Assembly: GCA_030149115.1 (NCBI GenBank)
Contig: JASBSE010000356.1
Location: 1-21,722, forward strand
Origin: Winogradskyella sp.
Lineage (GTDB): Bacteria; Bacteroidota; Bacteroidia; Flavobacteriales; Flavobacteriaceae
Direction of reading: 5' to 3'
DNA: 21,722 nucleotides
Positions 1 through 7,440 of the stretch are shown piece after piece (position 1 is the first letter of the stretch; each line of letters opens with the position of its first letter). Position numbers and translations under genes: made by a program. The notes beneath the pieces were generated by a model. It had not been told where the DNA came from. It saw only the letters and a list, made by a program, of their open reading frames with translations, and searched no databases.

Positions 1-39
1 AGGGAAGGTTTAAAAATTACTTGGGATTACTTTAATTAG
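1..39 (+). CDS. C-terminal end of an upstream gene, possibly a nucleotide-sugar epimerase/dehydratase (partial)
   Basis: From base 1 a frame reads REGLKITWDYFN and stops at TAG (37-39). A tail of the form 'EGL..T..(W/Y)F' is common at the C-terminus of extended short-chain dehydrogenase/reductase enzymes that make nucleotide sugars (epimerases, 4,6-dehydratases), and such genes often precede Wzm/Wzt export genes. Twelve residues cannot prove the family. The gene body lies outside the window, and the next gene on the same strand starts 79 bases after the stop. Product assignment is inference from a short motif and context. Confidence 0.35.
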   Translation, partial: REGLKITWDYFN

Positions 40-117
40 TACAGCAAATACTCCTGTCTTTATTATAAAAATTCTGAATAAATAGTATATTAGCAAGACT
101 AATTAAAACACGCTAAA

Positions 118-984
118 TTGTTGAGCAATAAGGAAGATGAATGGCTATATACCATCTCTGCAAAGAGAAAACTCATCGACTTCAATTTTAAAGAAATTTG
201 GCGTTATAGAGATTTATTGTTTCTGTTTGTAAAACGCGATATTGTAACGCTTTACAAACAAACTATTTTAGGGCCTCTTTGGTATCTAATTCAGCCTTTA
301 TTTACTTCTGTAATTTTCACTTTAATATTTAATAATTTAGGTCAAATAAAAACAGGGAGTGTACCTCCTTTTTTATTCAATCTAGCAGGTATTACAGCTT
401 GGAACTATTTTAGAGACTGTCTTAATAACACTTCGAGCACCTTTACAAAAAACCAGAATATCTTTGGTAAGGTTTATTTTCCAAGAGTAATATTACCAAT
501 GTCTATTACGATTTCCAATCTTTTAAAGTTTGGTATTCAGTTACTGATTTTTATAGGATTTTTTGTCTATTACTACTCGACAGGTTACAAATTAAGTATA
601 AACTCTAATATTGTATTATTTCCAGTTTATGTGGTTATTATGGCAATGTTAGGTCTTGGTTTAGGTATGATTTTTTCATCCCTTACCACTAAATATCGAG
701 ACTTAACGGTGTTGTTAACTTTTGCAGTACAACTACTCATGTATGTGTCTGCCGTGCCATACCCAATGTCTGAAGCTAAATCAAAATTTCCGCCATTGGT
801 AGCAAGTATTGTAGAATATAATCCTTTAACGCAAATTATGGAAGGATTTAGATATATGCTACTTGATATTGGTGAATTTAACTTCGTTAGATTTTTATAT
901 ACATTAGGTATAAGCCTGTTTATATTTTTAATTGGATTAGTTATTTTTAATCGTACCGAAAAATCCTTTATTGATACCGTGTAG
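118..984 (+). CDS. wzm: ABC transporter permease for polysaccharide export (Wzm type)
   Basis: Inner-membrane permease of the ABC-2 family that, with the ATPase encoded next, exports a lipid-linked polysaccharide from the cytoplasmic face. The 288-residue protein shows family hallmarks: the amphipathic 'WRYRDLLFLFVKRD' (28-41) followed by 'YKQTILGPLWYLIQP' (46-60), the cytoplasmic 'FPRVILP' (121-127), 'KYRDL' (192-196), and 'EYNPLTQIMEGFRY' (233-246). About six membrane segments can be recognised, near residues 60-75, 85-100, 130-155, 165-188, 197-215 and 257-277. An in-frame stop at 100-102 leaves no ATG or GTG, so the start is TTG at 118 or the adjacent TTG at 121. The ATPase gene follows 3 bases after the stop, which indicates co-transcription and one transporter complex. 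The family is very clear; substrate (O-antigen, capsule or other glycan) is not determined by the permease alone. Confidence 0.95.
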   Translation: MLSNKEDEWLYTISAKRKLIDFNFKEIWRYRDLLFLFVKRDIVTLYKQTILGPLWYLIQPLFTSVIFTLIFNNLGQIKTGSVPPFLFNLAGITAWNYFRDCLNNTSSTFTKNQNIFGKVYFPRVILPMSITISNLLKFGIQLLIFIGFFVYYYSTGYKLSINSNIVLFPVYVVIMAMLGLGLGMIFSSLTTKYRDLTVLLTFAVQLLMYVSAVPYPMSEAKSKFPPLVASIVEYNPLTQIMEGFRYMLLDIGEFNFVRFLYTLGISLFIFLIGLVIFNRTEKSFIDTV

Positions 985-987
985 AAG

Positions 988-2280
988 ATGTCTGAAGTAA
1001 TCCTAAAAGTAGAACATATAAGTAAGCAATACAGGTTAGGTCTTGTAGGTACAGGAACACTTAGTCATGATCTAAAACGTTGGTTTTATAAACTTAGGGG
1101 AAAAGAAGATCCTTATTTAAAAATTGGTGACACCAACGACAGAAGTAAAGCCGCAGAGAGTGATTACGTTTGGGCAATTAAGGATATTAATTTTGAAGTT
1201 AAACGAGGAGAAGTTTTAGGTATAATAGGAAAAAATGGAGCAGGTAAATCTACATTACTCAAAATACTCTCTAGAGTTACTAGTCCAACTACAGGTCAGA
1301 TAAAGACTAAAGGACGTATCGCGTCGCTGTTAGAAGTAGGTACAGGCTTCCATCCAGAGCTTACAGGAAAAGAAAACATTTATCTCAATGGCGCCATTTT
1401 GGGAATGACCAAAACCGAAATAAAAGCTAAAGAACAAGAGATTATAGAATTTTCAGGATGTCAACGTTATATAGATACTCCAGTGAAAAGATACAGTTCC
1501 GGTATGCGTGTGCGTTTAGCCTTTGCAGTAGCAGCATTTTTAGAACCTGATATTTTAGTGGTAGATGAGGTCTTAGCAGTTGGTGATGCAGAGTTTCAGA
1601 AAAAGGCCATTGGTAAAATGCAAGATATCTCTAAAGGAGAAGGTAGAACGGTGTTATTTGTGAGTCATAATATGGCTGCTGTACAAGATTTATGTTCTCG
1701 AGTAATAGTGTTAGAGCATGGAAGGACAGTTTATGATGGTGAGACTCAAGAAGGAATAGATTACTACTTAAATAATAGTAAAGTTTCTAAAGGTTTTACG
1801 AATTTTGAGATAAAACATAATGTATTTAAAGCTAAGTTTAAACGTTTCGAAATTTTAAATACCTCACGAGGTATTACATCAAGTTTCAACTCAGGTGAAA
1901 AAATGGTGTTTAAAACTTATATAAATGTCACGCAAGAGTTAAGGAACCCAATTTTTAGTCTAAGGATAAGTGATGCTAATAATATTAGCATCATTGCATG
2001 GCGCAGTAATGATTATGTAAATGAGCCATTGGATAAAAACATAAATAATAGTTTTATCATTGAAATTGAAACAGATAATTTGTTTCTTTTAGATAGTGTT
2101 TATAAAATTTCTATGAGTTTATTAGATGGTAAAGAGTTATTAGATTATGCGGATAAATTCATTTCTTTTGAAATATTACCTGATAAACCCAATGATAAAT
2201 TTTATTCCATTACAAAAAGAAAAACTTATAACAGTGTTTTATTTACAGAAGCTAATTGGCAGATAATAAGTGAAAAGTGA
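988..2280 (+). CDS. wzt: ABC transporter ATP-binding protein for polysaccharide export (Wzt type) with C-terminal glycan-binding-like domain
   Basis: Cytoplasmic ATPase that powers the permease encoded just upstream. The nucleotide-binding domain (about 1-260) has Walker A GKNGAGKST (81-89), the Wzt-like LLEVGTGFHPELTG (114-127), the ABC signature YSSGM (169-173), Walker B ILVVDEV (189-195) and the switch histidine in SHNM (H227). Residues about 270-430 form an extra, beta-rich C-terminal domain. In Wzt proteins of Escherichia coli O8/O9a such a domain binds the modified non-reducing end of the glycan and couples chain termination to export. The C-terminal sequence here is divergent, so the ligand cannot be told. 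The start is ATG, 3 bases after the permease stop. The last base of its TGA overlaps the first base of the ATG of the next gene, an FkbM-type methyltransferase. Confidence 0.95.
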   Translation: MSEVILKVEHISKQYRLGLVGTGTLSHDLKRWFYKLRGKEDPYLKIGDTNDRSKAAESDYVWAIKDINFEVKRGEVLGIIGKNGAGKSTLLKILSRVTSPTTGQIKTKGRIASLLEVGTGFHPELTGKENIYLNGAILGMTKTEIKAKEQEIIEFSGCQRYIDTPVKRYSSGMRVRLAFAVAAFLEPDILVVDEVLAVGDAEFQKKAIGKMQDISKGEGRTVLFVSHNMAAVQDLCSRVIVLEHGRTVYDGETQEGIDYYLNNSKVSKGFTNFEIKHNVFKAKFKRFEILNTSRGITSSFNSGEKMVFKTYINVTQELRNPIFSLRISDANNISIIAWRSNDYVNEPLDKNINNSFIIEIETDNLFLLDSVYKISMSLLDGKELLDYADKFISFEILPDKPNDKFYSITKRKTYNSVLFTEANWQIISEK

Positions 2281-3116
2281 TGAAAGATTATACCAAATTA
2301 AGAATAGGTGAAAAGAAAATATTTTGGAAGAATAATCCAGTAAATGGTGAAATCGAAATTCTAATAGATGGTATTAAATCATTTAAAATGTATAGTGAAA
2401 ATGATGATACCGTTGTTAAGGAGTTATATTGGACAGGTTTTAAGGGGTGGGAGCTTACTAGTCTTTTACTATGGAATAGTCTAGTAAATAAATTATCAAG
2501 TGGATTAGTTTATGATATAGGTACTTATTCGGGAATATATACTTTAATTGCTGCAAATAACGCAAAGAATAATGAAATACACGCTTTTGATATACAAAAC
2601 AAATGTATAGATAGAGTGAAGAAAAATTGTTTGATAAATGAATTCAATAATATTTTTGTTAAACAAGCAGCTTGCACTGATTTTAGTGGGAAGACATCAT
2701 TTTATTTTTATGAAGAAGAAGGAATAATGACATCAATAGCTGGTTTACTTCCAAATAAAGTAAATAATCTTAAAATGGATGTAGATGCTATTAAGTTAGA
2801 TGATTACAATAACAATGAAAAAGTAGAACTAATTAAAATAGATGTTGAAGGTGCTGAAATAAGTACTCTTAGAGGATTAAAAAATACTTTGACTAATTTT
2901 TCTCCAGATGTTTTAATAGAAATAAATAATAAAGCAGACATTAAAAATGTGAAAAAGATGTTTCCGAGAGGGTATAACATATACGATATCGATGAAACTG
3001 AATTACAACTAAAACAAATAAAATTGTTTACCAAACTTAGTCGTCATAGAAATTATTTATTCACAAAAAAATCCAAGAAAACGCTAAAATCTCTTTTTTC
3101 AGGAAGAGTCATTTAA
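2280..3116 (+). CDS. FkbM-family SAM-dependent methyltransferase
   Basis: Predicted S-adenosylmethionine-dependent O-methyltransferase. The SAM-binding glycine motif is VYDIGTYSGIYTLIAA (about 77-92), followed by the acidic turn 'EIHAFDIQ' (about 99-106). The FkbM-type core 'VELIKIDVEGAEISTLRGL' (about 182-200) is diagnostic, and 'DVLIEIN' (about 210-216) follows. The 278 residues fit the family. The ATG at 2280 overlaps the Wzt stop codon as TGATG; a GTG one codon earlier (2277) is a less likely start. FkbM enzymes methylate hydroxyls on natural products and on glycans. Directly after Wzt, this one may methylate the glycan and could provide the chain-end mark read by the Wzt C-terminal domain, but that role is inference. 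The methylated sugar is unknown. Confidence 0.85.
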   Translation: MKDYTKLRIGEKKIFWKNNPVNGEIEILIDGIKSFKMYSENDDTVVKELYWTGFKGWELTSLLLWNSLVNKLSSGLVYDIGTYSGIYTLIAANNAKNNEIHAFDIQNKCIDRVKKNCLINEFNNIFVKQAACTDFSGKTSFYFYEEEGIMTSIAGLLPNKVNNLKMDVDAIKLDDYNNNEKVELIKIDVEGAEISTLRGLKNTLTNFSPDVLIEINNKADIKNVKKMFPRGYNIYDIDETELQLKQIKLFTKLSRHRNYLFTKKSKKTLKSLFSGRVI

Positions 3117-3129
3117 ATAACTACTAATT

Positions 3130-3900
3130 ATGAGTGTTTGTATTGTATCAGGACGTTATCCAGAGACACATTTTAAATCTTACATAAATCATAAGATTTA
3201 TGCAGACCAACATGGTTATACTTACATTCATTGCAATTGGCCAACGACTAACTCTAATACATATTATAACAAAGTCACCTATGTTTTAAGTTACTTAGAC
3301 CACTATGATTATATTGTTTGGATCGATGATGATGCTTTTTTTTATGATTTAAAAAAAGATATTATGGAGTATGCTCCAAAAGGTGATAGTTTTATATCTT
3401 TTTGTAAAAGTCCAACTTTTAAAGACATAAAAACAGTTTTAAGTTCAGGTCAATTTGTAGTTAGAAGTAGTGAGCTTTCTAAGCAATTTTTTAAAGCAGT
3501 TTTGGCTACAGACCTCAATAAAGTTAAGGCATGGTGGAAAGATGAACTTGGCTTTTTTTCTAATGGAGACCAAGATGCAATGGTTTATTTGCTTTTGGAA
3601 AGTGAGAAGTATAAGAGCAAAATGGATTTATATGACTATCAGCATTTTAACAGCAGATATGAGAATCTTTTTATAGAAGATCTCCATAAACCATTTGTGC
3701 TTCACTTTACTGGTAGAGGACCTATAAAGCAAGCTAATTTAAAAGCAGTACAATCTCACTTTAATCTTCATCCTTCACTAGTTGAGAATTCAATTTTAAA
3801 GAATTATAATATAAAAATCCAAGATGATTATCTGGTTGCTAAACAGAAGAGAAGTCTAAAAACTAAATTATTGAAGGTAAAAGATAGGCTGAAAAAATGA
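3130..3900 (+). CDS. GT34-like (galactosyltransferase GMA12/MNN10 type) glycosyltransferase
   Basis: Predicted cytoplasmic glycosyltransferase with a GT-A fold. Features matching the GMA12/MNN10 family are an N-terminal 'HKIYADQHGYTYI' (21-33), a lysine-containing 'YNKVTYVLSYLDHYDYIVWIDDDAFF' region (46-71) with the metal/nucleotide-sugar binding DDD at 66-68, 'SGQFVVRSS' (106-114), 'NGDQDAM' (145-151) and a late 'LHFTGRG' (about 200-206). GT34 is best known from fungi and plants, where members add galactose, mannose or xylose; bacterial relatives occur in polysaccharide loci. At 256 residues it is compact, with a basic C-terminal tail (KQKRSLKTKLLKVKDRLKK) that may touch the membrane. It lies 13 bases after the methyltransferase and overlaps the next gene by 4 bases (ATGA). 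Donor and acceptor are unknown. Confidence 0.75.
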   Translation: MSVCIVSGRYPETHFKSYINHKIYADQHGYTYIHCNWPTTNSNTYYNKVTYVLSYLDHYDYIVWIDDDAFFYDLKKDIMEYAPKGDSFISFCKSPTFKDIKTVLSSGQFVVRSSELSKQFFKAVLATDLNKVKAWWKDELGFFSNGDQDAMVYLLLESEKYKSKMDLYDYQHFNSRYENLFIEDLHKPFVLHFTGRGPIKQANLKAVQSHFNLHPSLVENSILKNYNIKIQDDYLVAKQKRSLKTKLLKVKDRLKK

Positions 3901-4787
3901 TAAATGCATTAAAAAAATACAAGGCATATCATTTGTCACCTAAGGTTTTAGCATTCTTAATTAAATATAAATATACCTTTAACCCTAGTTTAGTAATACA
4001 TGATGAAGTAAACTATTTAGCAATAAGAGTTTATGATAGTGTATCAAGGTCAATATTGGCATTATTACTAATATGGCAAGATGATAAGGAGGAGATTGTC
4101 ACTATTAATTTAACCGATTTTTTTAAAGAAAAATTGAACTTTTCTAAAGTAGCAGACCCCAAATTATTCTTAATGGAAGGTCAAGTATATGGCTCTTTTA
4201 ATACAGGTCATGCAACAGATAAACCAAACGAATTAGCACTATTTCAGATTAATGGATATAAAATAGAAAACTATTATTTGTGTAACTACAATGAGAGAAT
4301 GCGAACAGAGAAAAATTGGGCGTTTTTTTATAAAAATCAAACCCTGTTTGCACTCTACAGTTTAGAACCATTAACTGTTTTAAAGGCAGAAACTATTGAT
4401 AAAGACCAAATAGTTTTTAAAAAATACTTTGAAGATAAAACACAGAATTATAAAGACCATTCTATAGGCACGCCATTGATTGAATTAGAAAATGGTTACG
4501 GGTTTATGGCTCATAAGAAATACTATCGAAAAAGAAAACGTCTTTATCTAGGGAAACCTTGTTTGTTTAATTTTGAGAATGGGTTTAAACTAAAGGTAAA
4601 ACGTCAGTTTTATTTTCATTCATATAAATCTTTGCTTGGAGAAAAGTTTAAGTTTAATAAGAATTTAATTTCCTGTACATATTTTTCAGGTATATGCAGA
4701 AAGAAAGATAAACTAATTTTAGGTTATGGTATCAACGATATTGATTGGAATATTGTTGTACTAAATAAAAACAAATTATGGCATTAA
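3897..4787 (+). CDS. Predicted five-bladed beta-propeller protein, GH130-like
   Basis: The 296 residues have no signal peptide and no membrane segment. Several motifs fall in the order expected for the five-bladed propeller of GH130-type phosphorylases and relatives: 'NPSLVIHDE..YLAIRVYD' (29-47), 'ADPKLFLMEGQVYGSF' (86-101, cf. the EDPR strand), 'EKNWAFFYKNQTLFALY' (138-154), 'GTPLIELENGYGFMAHKK' (191-208) and 'KLILGYGINDIDWNIVVL' (272-289). The canonical EDPR motif is degenerate (ADPK), so catalysis is uncertain. It may be a cytoplasmic glycan phosphorylase or transferase (GT108 transferases share this fold) or a sugar-binding protein. It begins inside the stop of the GT34-like gene and its end overlaps the pyruvyltransferase gene by 10 bases, so it is embedded in the biosynthetic operon. 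The fold call is an inference from motif order and needs a structure prediction. Confidence 0.5.
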   Translation: MINALKKYKAYHLSPKVLAFLIKYKYTFNPSLVIHDEVNYLAIRVYDSVSRSILALLLIWQDDKEEIVTINLTDFFKEKLNFSKVADPKLFLMEGQVYGSFNTGHATDKPNELALFQINGYKIENYYLCNYNERMRTEKNWAFFYKNQTLFALYSLEPLTVLKAETIDKDQIVFKKYFEDKTQNYKDHSIGTPLIELENGYGFMAHKKYYRKRKRLYLGKPCLFNFENGFKLKVKRQFYFHSYKSLLGEKFKFNKNLISCTYFSGICRKKDKLILGYGINDIDWNIVVLNKNKLWH

Positions 4788-5614
4788 GAACATATTATTG
4801 GGAGAGGAGAAATGCTAGCCTTTTAAAATATTATAAGAACAAATTTAGGCATCCTGAAAGATTTTATTTTAGGTATGGTAATGCAGGTGATATGTTTAAC
4901 GCAGACTTAATTAAATACTTATACAAAACCGATCCTGTAAATATTTTAGAAGAAGGTAATAGGTTACTTTTAATAGGCTCTATAATTAATCACCTAAAAG
5001 AGGGAGATATAGTTAATGGTATTGGATGGAAGGGTAATGATGTTTCTCACCTATCCTCAGAAATAGCCTCGTCTAAAGTTTATGGTGTTAGAGGACCTCT
5101 AACAAAATCGCTGTTCGAAAAATATAATGCAGACTTATCAGAATTAAAATTTGAATATGATCCAGGGCTTTTAATCAAGGAAGTTTACGATATTGATTTG
5201 GAAAAGAGTGAAGATAAATATGTGAGTTTTATACCTCATTTTAGAGATGAATTGGTTTATAAAGGAAAGTATCCTAAGAACATAAAAGTTATAAACATTG
5301 ACGACAAGCCTCATAACATTGCTAAGAAGATTTTAAAATCTAAAATTGTTTACGCATCGTCTCTCCATGGTATTATTTTTAGTCATGCGTTAAATAAACC
5401 ATGTGTTTTTGTGGCACCTCAATCTGAAGAGCCAATATTTAAATATGAAGATTACTATTTATCTGTAAGCAAAGATTTACCACAACCTGTTAAGGATATT
5501 CATTCGGTTAATTTTATAAAGGATAAAGCAACGATTTTGGATAGAGAAATTACTATGAACGATTTTTACTTTCCAACTGTTGAAGAGCTTAAAAGTAGAG
5601 AAATCATATTTTAA
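4778..5614 (+). CDS. Polysaccharide pyruvyltransferase family protein
   Basis: Member of the CsaB/ExoV/GumL-like family that transfers a pyruvyl group from phosphoenolpyruvate to a sugar to form an acidic ketal. Visible motifs are 'RYGNAGDMFNADL' (32-44) near the N-terminus, 'LLLIGSIINHLKEGDIVNGIG' (63-83), 'VYGVRGPLTKS' (101-111), 'YDPGLL' (127-132), 'FIPHFRDE' (151-158) and the highly characteristic 'ASSLHGIIFSHALNKPC' (193-209). The length of 278 is normal for the short ExoV-like members. The ATG lies within the last codons of the preceding gene (10-base overlap). A pyruvyl ketal would add negative charge to the exported glycan, in line with the sulfotransferases further down. A 50-base gap follows, the first noticeable break after the transporter genes. 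Confidence 0.85.
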   Translation: MALRTYYWERRNASLLKYYKNKFRHPERFYFRYGNAGDMFNADLIKYLYKTDPVNILEEGNRLLLIGSIINHLKEGDIVNGIGWKGNDVSHLSSEIASSKVYGVRGPLTKSLFEKYNADLSELKFEYDPGLLIKEVYDIDLEKSEDKYVSFIPHFRDELVYKGKYPKNIKVINIDDKPHNIAKKILKSKIVYASSLHGIIFSHALNKPCVFVAPQSEEPIFKYEDYYLSVSKDLPQPVKDIHSVNFIKDKATILDREITMNDFYFPTVEELKSREIIF

Positions 5615-5664
5615 ACACAATTGTTGATTTTATTAATTGAATTTCTATAGAATAACCTACATGT

Positions 5665-6675
5665 ATGAGTAAAAAAATATATTATATAAATAGGTATGAT
5701 GCTTCTAAAAGAAAACAGATTAGAGAAAACTCTGGTTATGAACAGATAGTAAAGTACAATAGTAGGTTTATTACGGTTACATCTAATAAGACTTTGAGTA
5801 AGCTTTTAATTAAATTATTAGGTAAAAACAAACCTGCTGATTATATCACATTAACTGCTTGGCAAGAAATTAAATTATTTTTCCTTGCTCTTTTTACAAA
5901 AAGACCTGTTTTATACCTTTATGCTGATAAAGATGCTTTGTTTTTGCCATATTTAAAAAAACTTCTAGGTTTAAAAGGACTAAGGCTATATGGTGCTTTA
6001 CATTGGCCAATCCAAATAAGTGAAAATTATGCGTTTTATAAGTATAATTTAAAATCGCAGTTTAATGGTATTATTACACTTTCAGAAACACTTTCAAAAG
6101 AGCGATATAGTAAGGTACAAGTTATACCACACGGAATAGATTTAAATTATTGGAATTTTAAGGATACTGGTCAATATAAAAACTATTACTTGGTTATAGG
6201 TGTAAGTAATAGAAATCATGAAAAACAGATAAGCATCATAAAAAGTATTCTAAAATTTGATGCCACGGCAAAGTTTAAGATATTAATAAGTAACAAAAAA
6301 GTAAGAAATCAATACGCTAATATCATAAATGCAGAAATTATAGCGACTAGAATAAATGATGACGAACTTAAAGCCTTATATTCATCAGCTAAAGGAGTGA
6401 TTTTGTTTCAAGATTATTGTTTGGCATCAAATGTAGTATTAGAGTCTATGGCTATGGGAGTACCGATAATTGCGAATAATGTCGGTAATATAAGCGACTA
6501 TTTAGGTGAGGACTATCCACTTTATATAGATCATAAAGATGATATGAATAAGTTAGAATCCTTCATAACAAATGAAAGCTTTAGAAGTGAGATTTCTAAT
6601 TTATTGATAACGAAAAGAAATAGTTTTGCGTGGGAACAAATCGCTAATAGATTAGTGAATTTTATTAATTCTTAA
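5665..6675 (+). CDS. GT4-like glycosyltransferase with a degenerate EX7E motif
   Basis: Predicted GT-B fold glycosyltransferase acting in the cytoplasm. The C-terminal nucleotide-sugar domain shows 'VIPHGIDLNYW' (153-163), a strand-rich 'YYLVIGVSNRNHEKQ' (174-188) and 'SNVVLESMAMGVPIIANNVG' (255-274). GT4 enzymes usually have two glutamates nine positions apart; here the second is E260 but the first position (252) is cysteine, so the motif is incomplete. The N-terminal acceptor domain is poorly conserved, as usual. 336 residues is slightly short for the family. The ATG at 5665 is preceded by an out-of-frame ATG at 5661 that stops after three codons. A gap of 10 bases leads to the methyltransferase. 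Sugar specificity is unknown. Confidence 0.8.
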   Translation: MSKKIYYINRYDASKRKQIRENSGYEQIVKYNSRFITVTSNKTLSKLLIKLLGKNKPADYITLTAWQEIKLFFLALFTKRPVLYLYADKDALFLPYLKKLLGLKGLRLYGALHWPIQISENYAFYKYNLKSQFNGIITLSETLSKERYSKVQVIPHGIDLNYWNFKDTGQYKNYYLVIGVSNRNHEKQISIIKSILKFDATAKFKILISNKKVRNQYANIINAEIIATRINDDELKALYSSAKGVILFQDYCLASNVVLESMAMGVPIIANNVGNISDYLGEDYPLYIDHKDDMNKLESFITNESFRSEISNLLITKRNSFAWEQIANRLVNFINS

Positions 6676-6685
6676 TGTAATTTAA

Positions 6686-7438
6686 GTGAATAACAAATTA
6701 ACAGAAAGAGAATATTGGGAATCTTATTACAATAAGAAATTTGCTAAAAAAAATAGCATCATAAGTGTATGTTCGTTTTATGATAAATATTGGAATTTGT
6801 TATTTGGAGCTAAAGATAATTCTCAAAAATCATTAATAGAAATTGGAGGTTATCCAGGACGTTACCTAGCATATTTAGCAAATAAATATAAAGTTTCACC
6901 AACTTGCTTAGATTTTAATTCAGATGTTTCTCAAATAAAGAAAGTATTTGAGATTATGGAAGTTGATTCTTATGATATCATAATCGAAGATTTTACAAAG
7001 CATTCAACATTAAAAAAATATGACTATGTAATTTCAAATGGTTTTATAGAGCATTTTAAGGATTACAATAGTATTATGGATAAGCATTTAGATTACCTAA
7101 ATGATAATGGTAAAATGCTAATTATGATTCCTAATATGAGAGGTTATATTAGATTTTACAAATGGTTGGTAGATTATAAGAATTTAAAAATCCATAATCT
7201 AAGAAGTATGAAGCTCAAGGTCTTTAAAGATTTTGCTGAACGCAATAATTTAAAGATTGAGTTTCTTGGATATTATGGTGGATTCCCAATCAATGTTCAT
7301 CAAAAACTAAATAGCTTTCAAAAGTTAATATTTAGAGGACATTATTTTATGTTCAAAAGGTTTTTCAATTCATATTTAATGAAAAATCCATCTCGTTTTT
7401 TCTCTTCGTCTATAATTGCTGTATTTGAAAAAAAATAA
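6686..7438 (+). CDS. Class I SAM-dependent methyltransferase
   Basis: A soluble 250-residue protein with the class I methyltransferase core: 'SLIEIGGYPGRYLAYLA' (49-65) as the SAM-binding loop, 'TCLDFNSD' (73-80) with the acidic residue that contacts the SAM ribose, 'YDYVISNGFIEHFKD' (112-126) as the post-motif typical of Methyltransf_11/23-type enzymes, and 'LNDNGKMLIMIPN' (138-150). It is unrelated in detail to the FkbM-type gene at 2280, so the locus carries two independent methylation activities. The start is GTG (GTGAATAAC); no in-frame ATG lies between the preceding stop and this codon. The next gene starts 2 bases after its stop. The substrate may be a glycan sugar or a nucleotide sugar; sequence does not say. 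Confidence 0.85.
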   Translation: MNNKLTEREYWESYYNKKFAKKNSIISVCSFYDKYWNLLFGAKDNSQKSLIEIGGYPGRYLAYLANKYKVSPTCLDFNSDVSQIKKVFEIMEVDSYDIIIEDFTKHSTLKKYDYVISNGFIEHFKDYNSIMDKHLDYLNDNGKMLIMIPNMRGYIRFYKWLVDYKNLKIHNLRSMKLKVFKDFAERNNLKIEFLGYYGGFPINVHQKLNSFQKLIFRGHYFMFKRFFNSYLMKNPSRFFSSSIIAVFEKK

Positions 7439-7440
7439 TC

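Noticed and set aside
2804..3034. Open frame on the minus strand inside the FkbM methyltransferase gene
   Set aside because: It lies wholly within a gene with clear family motifs, and its translation is low-complexity, with no recognisable domain.
3336..3343. Run of eight T, as a possible phase-variation tract (a similar T8 lies at 14027-14034)
   Set aside because: Such short runs are common at this base composition and both frames are intact; no evidence of slippage.
3470..3676. Second + strand frame inside the GT34-like gene
   Set aside because: Shadow of the real gene in another frame; no motif and no independent spacing or start evidence.
5661..5672. Three-codon ATG frame (ATG TAT GAG TAA) just before and overlapping a GT4 start
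   Set aside because: Too short to call a leader peptide; chance in AT-rich DNA is more likely.
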